NCBI GenBank assembly: GCA_955652925.1
Contig: CATPCO010000611.1
Span: 1 to 10,676 of the forward strand
Reading direction: 5' to 3'
Source: an uncultured Xanthobacteraceae bacterium
Lineage (GTDB): Bacteria; Pseudomonadota; Alphaproteobacteria; Rhizobiales; Xanthobacteraceae
DNA length: 10,676 nucleotides
In this document: one piece after another, positions 5,453 through 10,676 of the stretch
How positions within the stretch are numbered: position 1 is the stretch's first letter
How the letters are laid out: each line of letters opens with the position of its first letter
Notes under the pieces: generated by a model
Seen by the model: the letters and a program-made list of their open reading frames with translations, nothing else
Databases searched by the model: none
What the model was told of the DNA's origin: nothing
Translations under genes and position numbers: made by a program

Positions 5453-7203
5453 GCGATCCCGCCCTCGGTCTCACCATGCTCGCCCTCATCGTGGTGGTCA
5501 TCATGATGGGGTTTCCCACCGCCTTTACGCTGATGGGGCTCGGCATCTTCTTCGGCTACATCGCGTTCTACGATCCCGCCCACACCTCGCTTGCCGACAA
5601 TCGGGTGTTCGACCTGATGGTCCAACGCAGCTACGGCGCGATGACGAACGACGTGCTGATTTCGATCCCGCTGTTTGTCTTGATGGGCTACGTCATGGAG
5701 CGTGGCGCGCTGGTGGACAAGATGTTCTACAGCATCCAGCTCGCGTTCCGGCGCGTTCCGGCCTCGCTCGCGGTGGCGACGCTGATTGTCTGTACGTTCT
5801 GGGGCATCGCCAGCGGTCTTGTTGGCGCCGTGGTCGTGCTGATGGGGGTGATTGCGTTCAACCCCATGTTGCGCGCCGGCTATGACGTGAAACTCGCGTC
5901 GGGTGTCATCACCGCGGGCGGCACGTTGGGCATTCTCATTCCACCCTCAGTGATGATCATCGTCTATGCCGCGGTCGCCGGACAATCGGTCGTCAAACTC
6001 TACGCCGCGGCCATGTTTCCCGGTTTCTTTCTCGCGCTGCTCTATCTCGTCTACATCGTGGGCTGGGCGATGATCAATCCGAAGATCGCTCCCCCGCTGC
6101 CGGAAGAGCAGACGCGCGTGCCGGTACCGGAGTGGGTGCGCAAATTCCAGGCGGCTTATTCACCGAACATGCTCGTTGCGCTTGGGCAGGCGCTGCTTTC
6201 TCCGTGGAAAGCAAGGCACATCGAGGCGGAAGGTCGCCCGCTTGGTTACCGGACGCTCCTCAAGAATATGTGCGTCGCGCTGGTGCCGTTCGCGCTCGTC
6301 GCAGGTACGCTCGCTCTCGCCTGGTGGTACGTCGTCATTCACCAGCAGGCTGCGGCGGAGGCTGTGGTGACCGGGGTGCAACAGCTCGGCACTCCAGGCC
6401 TCGGAAACGGGCCCGCGACGCCCGCCGAGCAAGGGCCGCCGGAAGGGTTTTATCTGTGGTTCGGTTTGTGCGCGCTGGCCGGCGCGCTGCTGGTGGTGCG
6501 TTACTACTGGAGAATGGATGCCGACCGGTTCGAGGTTCTGAAGCTTCTGACCTCCTCGGTCATGCCGCTTGGCATCCTCACTGTCATCGTTCTGGCCGTC
6601 ATCCTGTTCGGAATCACGACCGCCACCGAGTCGGCAGGCGTGGGAGCCGCAGGCGCCTTCCTGCTCGCCGTGCAGGCGCGAACGCTCGATTGGAAACGCA
6701 CCAAAGAAGCCGTGTTCCTCACGGCCAAGACGACTGCCATGGTTTGCTGGCTCTTCGTCGGCTCGGCCGTGTTCTCAGGCGTGTTTGCCATTCTCGGCGG
6801 GCAGGCACTGGTCGAGCAATGGGTGTTGTCGTTGCACATGACGCCCGTGCAATTCATGATCCTCTCGCAGGCGATCATCTTCGTCTTGGGCTGGCCGCTC
6901 GAGTGGACGGAAATCATCGTCATTTTCGTGCCCATCTTTTTGCCGTTGCTCAAGCATTTCAACATCGATCCGATCCTGTGGGGCACGCTGGTGTTCGTGA
7001 ATTTGCAGGCGGCGTTTCTTTCCCCGCCCGTGGCGATGTCGGCCTTCTATCTCAAAGGCGTTTCGCCGCCGCACGTCACGCTCAACCAGATTTTCAGCGG
7101 CATGATGCCCTACATGGTGGTCATCATCCTCTGCATGGTCATCATGTATGTCTGGCCGGGCATGACCTTGTGGCTGCCCAATTATCTCTACGGCAGCGGC
7201 TGA
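5449..7203 (+). CDS. TRAP transporter large permease subunit (DctM family, FcbT3-like)
   Basis: This 584-residue multi-spanning protein is the transport-competent subunit, moving the substrate in symport with an ion, probably sodium. Hallmarks are present in order: GFPTAFTLMGLG (21-32), ISIPLFVLMG (71-80), TLGILIPPSVMIIVYA (159-174), TTATESAGVGAAGAFLLA (390-407) and LSPPVAMSAFYLKGV (524-538). The protein is much longer than the common 425-residue DctM form. The extra length lies mainly between about 211 and 365: a hydrophilic loop, one extra hydrophobic segment (about 274-297), a Pro/Gly-rich linker (about 312-333) and another hydrophobic segment (about 334-353). Longer forms with this kind of insert are known in the COG4664 group. 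It overlaps the DctQ gene by 4 bp and is followed after 7 bp by the amidase gene. Confidence 0.93.
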   Translation: MSDPALGLTMLALIVVVIMMGFPTAFTLMGLGIFFGYIAFYDPAHTSLADNRVFDLMVQRSYGAMTNDVLISIPLFVLMGYVMERGALVDKMFYSIQLAFRRVPASLAVATLIVCTFWGIASGLVGAVVVLMGVIAFNPMLRAGYDVKLASGVITAGGTLGILIPPSVMIIVYAAVAGQSVVKLYAAAMFPGFFLALLYLVYIVGWAMINPKIAPPLPEEQTRVPVPEWVRKFQAAYSPNMLVALGQALLSPWKARHIEAEGRPLGYRTLLKNMCVALVPFALVAGTLALAWWYVVIHQQAAAEAVVTGVQQLGTPGLGNGPATPAEQGPPEGFYLWFGLCALAGALLVVRYYWRMDADRFEVLKLLTSSVMPLGILTVIVLAVILFGITTATESAGVGAAGAFLLAVQARTLDWKRTKEAVFLTAKTTAMVCWLFVGSAVFSGVFAILGGQALVEQWVLSLHMTPVQFMILSQAIIFVLGWPLEWTEIIVIFVPIFLPLLKHFNIDPILWGTLVFVNLQAAFLSPPVAMSAFYLKGVSPPHVTLNQIFSGMMPYMVVIILCMVIMYVWPGMTLWLPNYLYGSG

Positions 7204-7210
7204 AGCACAC

Positions 7211-8581
7211 ATGGCCGGCGACCGGCTGACGACGCTGACCGCGACCGAGGCGGCCGCCGCCATTTCGCGCGGGACATTTTCGATCGAGGAATATACGCGC
7301 GCCTGTCTTGATCGCATTGACGCTGCTGACAGCGAGATCAAAGCCTTTGCCCATCTCGATCGCGAGCACGCGCTCGCACAAGCGCGTGCGCTCGATGAGC
7401 GCCGCGCCGAGCGCCGTTCGATTGGGCCGCTCTATGGTGTTCCCGTCGCAATCAAGGACATCATCGATACCGGAGATTATCCCACGGAGCTGGGATCGCC
7501 GCTTGCCAGGGGCCGGCGGCCGCGCAGTGATGCGAGCGTGGTAGCAAGGCTGCGCGCCGGCGGGGCGGTCATCATTGGCAAGACGGTCACGACCGAATTC
7601 GCCTATTACCATCCCGGCCCGACCAGAAATCCACACGACCATACGCGCACCCCGGGCGGCTCATCGTCGGGCTCGGCGGCTGCGGTTGCCGCGAGCATGG
7701 TGCCGCTCGCGCTCGGCTCCCAGACCAACGGCTCGGTGATTCGGCCGGGCGCCTTCTGCGGCGTCTTCGCCATGAAGCCGAGTTACGGTCTCATCTCGCG
7801 TGCCGGCGTTTTGCAGCTCTCGCGCAAGCTCGATCACATCGGGCTCTTTGCGCGCTCACTTCCCGATCTCGCCCTCATCCTCGAAGTGATCGCCGGTCAT
7901 GATCCGTCCGATCCCGATAGCGAGCCGTTCGCCGCTCCCGATTTCCGCGCACTGCAAAGCGAGCCGCCGCCGCTCCCGCCGCGGTGTGCGTTTGTTCGCA
8001 CGCCGGTGTGGGAGAAGGCAGAAAGCGAGACGAAAGCCGCCTTCGAGGAGCTCGTTGCTGCGCTGGGGCCGGCAGTCGACAGCGTGGACCTCCCGGCCTC
8101 CTTCCGCGCGGCCTGGGACGTGCATCGCACCATCATGTCGGTGGACATGGCTCACAATCTCGCTCCCTTGTTCGCGCACGGCGAGCCCAGTGCAGCCATG
8201 CGCAAGCTTCTTGCGCACGCAAAAGCAGTGAGCGCGGTCGATTACCTTGCAGCTCTCGACCAGGCTCGGCGTATCACCGCTGCTCTCGCCGGCATCTTCG
8301 ATGCCTATGACGCCATCATCACACCCGCGGCTCCCGGCGTTGCACCGAAAGGATTGGGTTCTACCGGCGATCCCGTGTTCTGTACTTTGTGGACCTTGAG
8401 TGGCTTGCCTTCTCTCTCGCTCCCGTTGCTCGCGGGCAGTGGCGGTCTGCCATTGGGCGTACAGCTCGTTGGTCCCGCCGGCCGGGACGGTCGCCTGTTG
8501 CGGACAGCCACCGCTCTGATCGAGATGCTGCGCGAGGCAAGGAAGGGCAAACGGCGTTCGCCGGCGCGAAGCCGGAAATGA
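7211..8581 (+). CDS. Amidase-signature family hydrolase
   Basis: This 456-residue protein is a cytoplasmic amidase-signature enzyme, with no leader peptide. These enzymes hydrolyse a carboxamide to a carboxylate and ammonia or an amine. The Ser-cisSer-Lys triad is intact: Lys82 in VAIKD, Ser151 in PGGSSSG and nucleophile Ser175 in QTNGSVIRPG. The 24-residue spacing between the two serines equals that in fatty acid amide hydrolase (217 and 241). The signature core spans about 73-215 and the C-terminus holds a normal FCTLWTLSGLPSLSLP segment. Relatives include GatA, but no gatB or gatC is nearby and the sequence looks like a stand-alone catabolic amidase, so a tRNA role is unlikely. It starts 7 bp after the DctM stop with only a weak GAAG upstream, so it is probably in the first TRAP operon. 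Substrate specificity cannot be read from sequence; urea-amide (allophanate or N-carbamoyl) activity is an alternative. Confidence 0.92.
   Translation: MAGDRLTTLTATEAAAAISRGTFSIEEYTRACLDRIDAADSEIKAFAHLDREHALAQARALDERRAERRSIGPLYGVPVAIKDIIDTGDYPTELGSPLARGRRPRSDASVVARLRAGGAVIIGKTVTTEFAYYHPGPTRNPHDHTRTPGGSSSGSAAAVAASMVPLALGSQTNGSVIRPGAFCGVFAMKPSYGLISRAGVLQLSRKLDHIGLFARSLPDLALILEVIAGHDPSDPDSEPFAAPDFRALQSEPPPLPPRCAFVRTPVWEKAESETKAAFEELVAALGPAVDSVDLPASFRAAWDVHRTIMSVDMAHNLAPLFAHGEPSAAMRKLLAHAKAVSAVDYLAALDQARRITAALAGIFDAYDAIITPAAPGVAPKGLGSTGDPVFCTLWTLSGLPSLSLPLLAGSGGLPLGVQLVGPAGRDGRLLRTATALIEMLREARKGKRRSPARSRK
8552..8574 (+). other. GC-rich hairpin at the 3' end of the amidase gene
   Basis: CGGC plus TTCGC (8552-8561, with G8556 bulged) pairs with GCGAA plus GCCG (8566-8574) around a 4-nt loop, ending a few bases before the amidase stop. 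There is no following T-run, so intrinsic termination is doubtful; it may only reflect the basic Arg/Lys/Ala-rich C-terminal codons. Confidence 0.3.
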
Positions 8582-8619
8582 TGCGTTTGGCCATCCCCGT
8601 TGAGGCCCGTGACTGTGTT

Positions 8620-8648
8620 TTGACAAATGTCCGATTGTGCCGTCCATA
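8620..8648 (+). promoter_or_regulatory. Possible promoter of the second TRAP operon
   Basis: A perfect -35 hexamer TTGACA at 8620-8625 is followed after 17 bp by TCCATA (8643-8648), a poor -10 match. It lies in the 113-bp gap between the amidase stop and the second binding-protein start. This would give the second TRAP set its own transcription start, although read-through from the amidase is equally possible because no T-tailed terminator is visible in the gap. Confidence 0.35.
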
Positions 8649-8682
8649 GCCACCAGCTATCAACGCAATGAATGACAAACAT

Positions 8683-8688
8683 GGGAGG
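8683..8688 (+). promoter_or_regulatory. Ribosome binding site deciding the second binding-protein start
   Basis: GGGAGG lies 6 nt upstream of ATG 8695. The earlier in-frame ATG at 8668 has no purine-rich sequence before it, so this site favours the later start. Confidence 0.6.
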
Positions 8689-8694
8689 GTAGGG

Positions 8695-9720
8695 ATGCTT
8701 CTGACCCGCCGCCGTATACTGTCTTGCGCATTGGCTGCTCCTGCGGTGATCGCGACGTTGCGTCGCGGAACGGCTGCGCAGACGTTCAAAATATCGCATC
8801 AGTTTCCCGGCGGAACGATCACGGAAGGCGACTTTCGTGACCGGCTGTGCCGAATGTTTGCCGCTGAGATCGAGAAGCGAACGGGCGGCGCGCTGACGGG
8901 ACAGGTCTACCCGAATTCGTCGTTGATGAAGACGGTCGCGCAGTTCTCGGCGCTGCGCAAAGGCGCGCTCGATCTGAGCCTCTATCCTATTTCCTACGCC
9001 GGCGGTGAGTTTGCCGAGCTCAACATTGGGCTCATGCCGGGGCTGGTGAGCTCATACAAGCAGGGCGCGGCGTGGAAGACTTCCGAAATCGGGAAAAAAT
9101 TTACCGCCTTTCTCGCGGAAAAAGGCGTGATCATGGTGTCTTGGATCTGGCAGGCGGGCGGGGTGGCAAGCCGCTCCGCGCCTATCGTCAATCCGCAGGA
9201 CGTCAAGGGGCTCAAAGTGCGCGGCGGCAGCCGCGAGATGGACATGGTGCTCCAGGCGGCGGGCGCCACCACGCTCTCGACCCCTTCGAACGAGCTTTAT
9301 GCGGCGATGCAGACCGGCGCCTGCGATGCCGCGATCACGTCCTCGACCAGCCTGATCTCATTTCGACTTGAAGAAGTGGCCAAGAGCCTCACGACCGGCC
9401 GTGGCAAGTCGTACTGGTTCATGCTCGAGCCCCTCATCATGTCGAAAAAGATTTTCGACGCGCTGCCGAAGGATCAGCAGGATATGATCATGGCACTCGG
9501 GCGCGAGCTGGAGGAGTTCGGCACCAAGGAAGCCATGGCGGACGACGAGAAGGTGGCGGATGTCTATGCCAAAAAGGGCGCCAAGGTATCCGACCTGGAC
9601 GAGCCCACGGTGGAAAAATGGCGCGCCATTGCCCGTGACACGGCATGGAAGGACTACGCTGCCAGGACCCCGCTCTCGGCCGAGCTTCTCAAGCTTGCGG
9701 AAGGGGTGAGCGTCTCCTGA
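8695..9720 (+). CDS. TRAP transporter solute-binding protein, DctP family
   Basis: This 341-residue periplasmic binding protein belongs to the C4-dicarboxylate DctP type, a different branch from the first binding protein. The leader MLLTRRRILSC followed by a hydrophobic stretch resembles a Tat signal, with AAQ near 27-29 as probable cleavage site. Family features are FKISHQFP (31-38), VYPNSSL (71-77), KGLKVRGG (171-178) with the ligand-carboxylate arginine at Arg176, and NELYAAMQTGACDAAITS (199-216). Start ATG 8695 is chosen for its GGGAGG ribosome binding site and because it places the twin-arginine motif next to the N-terminus; ATG 8668 would add nine residues. It is followed after 21 bp by its small subunit, and by an overlapping large subunit gene. 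The low similarity to the first binding protein suggests another ligand class. Substrate unknown. Confidence 0.9.
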   Translation: MLLTRRRILSCALAAPAVIATLRRGTAAQTFKISHQFPGGTITEGDFRDRLCRMFAAEIEKRTGGALTGQVYPNSSLMKTVAQFSALRKGALDLSLYPISYAGGEFAELNIGLMPGLVSSYKQGAAWKTSEIGKKFTAFLAEKGVIMVSWIWQAGGVASRSAPIVNPQDVKGLKVRGGSREMDMVLQAAGATTLSTPSNELYAAMQTGACDAAITSSTSLISFRLEEVAKSLTTGRGKSYWFMLEPLIMSKKIFDALPKDQQDMIMALGRELEEFGTKEAMADDEKVADVYAKKGAKVSDLDEPTVEKWRAIARDTAWKDYAARTPLSAELLKLAEGVSVS

Positions 9721-9741
9721 ACAGGAATTACTGTAGCCCGC

Positions 9742-10323
9742 ATGAGTCGGCCGGCGGCTACCCTCGATCAGGATCCATCAGTGACCCAGAGCCTCGACAT
9801 CTTAGAAACGAAGCCCGCAGGGGCGTCGCCCGATATATTTGAGCGGATTCTTTCAGCCATTAATCGTCTGGTGGTCAGGCTGTCCTCGGTCGCGCTGGTG
9901 ATCGCCGGCTTCGTGCTCACCTACAGCGTGATCGTGCGCTATTTCCTGAAAATCTCGACCGACTGGCAGGACGAGATGTCGGTCTTTCTGATCATTGGTG
10001 CCGTCTTCATGTCTGCCGCCGCGATCCAGGCCGGACGTGGCCACGTTGCTATCAAAGCCATCACCGGACTGTTGCCGCCGCACGTCAACATGGCGCGGCA
10101 GATCCTGGTCGATGCCGCGAGTCTTGCATTCTGCGCATTTTTTGCATGGAAGTCGTGGCTGCTGCTGGCCGAGGCGTGGGAGGAAGGATTTCGCTCCGGC
10201 TCGACCTGGGCTCCGCCGCTGTGGATTCCGTATGGGCTGATGACGGCGGGCATGATGTTGCTGTCGCTGCAAATCCTGCTTCAGCTGATGCACGGTCTGA
10301 CGGGTCGGGGCCATAGCCGGTGA
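9742..10323 (+). CDS. TRAP transporter small permease subunit (DctQ family)
   Basis: This protein of up to 193 residues is the small membrane subunit of the second TRAP set. Four hydrophobic segments lie near 45-66, 80-97, 121-142 and 160-184. The stretch RYFLKISTDWQDEMSVF (66-82), with its conserved Trp and Asp-Glu, and AGRGHVAI (97-104) are classic DctQ motifs. The start is uncertain: ATG 9742 has only a distant AGGAA (14-nt gap), whereas an in-frame GTG at 9781 has AGGA 7 nt upstream and would give 180 residues, losing a non-conserved leader. The stop TGA overlaps the downstream GTG start by 4 bp (GTGA), so the two membrane subunits are translationally coupled, as in the first set. Confidence 0.88.
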   Translation: MSRPAATLDQDPSVTQSLDILETKPAGASPDIFERILSAINRLVVRLSSVALVIAGFVLTYSVIVRYFLKISTDWQDEMSVFLIIGAVFMSAAAIQAGRGHVAIKAITGLLPPHVNMARQILVDAASLAFCAFFAWKSWLLLAEAWEEGFRSGSTWAPPLWIPYGLMTAGMMLLSLQILLQLMHGLTGRGHSR

Positions 10324-10676
10324 GCACGCTCTCCATCGGCCTCCTTTACGGCGCCGCTACGCTCGTCGTGATGTTTGCCGGAATGCCGATCGCTTTCGCG
10401 CTCGGAGCGGTCGCGACCGTGTTCATGATCTCTTTCATGCCGGCGAGCTCGGTCGATACCATCAGCCAGAACGTGTATGAGGAGATGGCGTCCATCACGC
10501 TGCTGTCGATCCCGCTCTTCATCCTGAAAGGATCGGCGATCGGGCGCTCCCGCGCCGGGCAGGACCTCTACTTGGCCATTCATGTGTGGATGCATCGCAT
10601 TCCGGGCGGGCTCGGGATCGCGAACGTGTTCGCCTGCGCGCTGTTCGCCGCGATGGCGGGCTCGTCGCCTGCCACT
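10320..10676 (+). CDS. TRAP transporter large permease subunit (DctM family), 5' part, runs off the window
   Basis: An open frame from GTG 10320 continues to the window end, giving 119 codons without a stop. The translation is an N-terminal DctM domain: two hydrophobic segments near residues 5-42 containing FAGMPIAFALGA, then ITLLSIPLFILKGSAI (about 61-76), and RIPGGLGIANVFACALFAAM (about 93-112) ending in AGSSPAT. These are standard DctM signatures for the start of the large subunit. The GTG overlaps the small-subunit stop by 4 bp. The remainder, about 300 residues by family size, lies outside the window. Confidence 0.9.
   Translation, partial: MSTLSIGLLYGAATLVVMFAGMPIAFALGAVATVFMISFMPASSVDTISQNVYEEMASITLLSIPLFILKGSAIGRSRAGQDLYLAIHVWMHRIPGGLGIANVFACALFAAMAGSSPAT

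Noticed and set aside
6132..7229. A 365-codon plus-strand frame in another phase within the large TRAP subunit.
   Set aside because: It overlaps conserved DctM blocks and encodes an Arg/Ala/His-rich sequence typical of an out-of-frame shadow.
7211..8581. GatA subunit of the tRNA amidotransferase.
   Set aside because: The catalytic signature is shared with GatA, but there are no gatB or gatC genes beside it and the context is catabolic transport.
8578..8649. A tiny 23-codon frame starting in an ATGATG overlapping the amidase stop.
   Set aside because: It has the look of a coupled small gene but no ribosome binding site, no conserved features, and it would overlap the candidate promoter at 8620-8648.

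Overview
The window is GC-rich chromosomal DNA with densely packed, well-recognised genes. It looks like an alphaproteobacterium of the order Hyphomicrobiales (Bradyrhizobium / Xanthobacteraceae type). That placement is inferred from base composition, twin-arginine leaders on TRAP binding proteins, abundance of TRAP transporters, and palindromic intergenic elements of a style common in that group. There is no rRNA, tRNA, CRISPR array, transposase or phage gene in the window.

Layout. (1) Positions 1-123 hold an inverted array of degenerate 7-bp repeats that runs into the start codon of the first gene. (2) Positions 124-1356 (+) encode a ferredoxin-reductase-type FAD/NAD(P)H oxidoreductase. (3) Positions 1360-3111 (-) encode a fused membrane/ATPase ABC transporter of the YddA / SbmA-BacA-like group, convergent with gene 1 and only 3 bp from it. 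(4) Positions 3112-3493 are a 382-bp divergent intergenic region with several small inverted repeats, a possible promoter and a strong ribosome binding site. (5) Positions 3494-7203 (+) are a complete TRAP transporter: binding protein, small membrane subunit and large membrane subunit of the TakP/FcbT (alpha-keto acid / mannitol-chloroaromatic) subfamily. (6) Positions 7211-8581 (+) encode an amidase-signature hydrolase with an intact Ser-Ser-Lys triad, 7 bp behind the TRAP genes. (7) Positions 8695-10676 (+) carry a second TRAP set of the C4-dicarboxylate DctP type: binding protein, small subunit, and a large subunit that runs off the right edge.

How the genes may work together. Two TRAP importers of different subfamilies flank one amidase in a single orientation. 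The simplest reading is a uptake-and-breakdown locus for organic acids or acid amides: the importers bring in carboxylates across the inner membrane using an ion gradient, and the cytoplasmic amidase hydrolyses an amide (or releases ammonia) from an imported compound. The substrate cannot be read from the sequence. The two genes on the left are probably separate units; the reductase would need a ferredoxin or oxygenase partner that is not in the window.

No clearly new molecular system was found. The most distinctive points are the amidase between two unlike TRAP systems, the heptamer inverted array at the first start codon, the substituted ligand-site motif in the first binding protein, and the clustered palindromes in the divergent promoter region.
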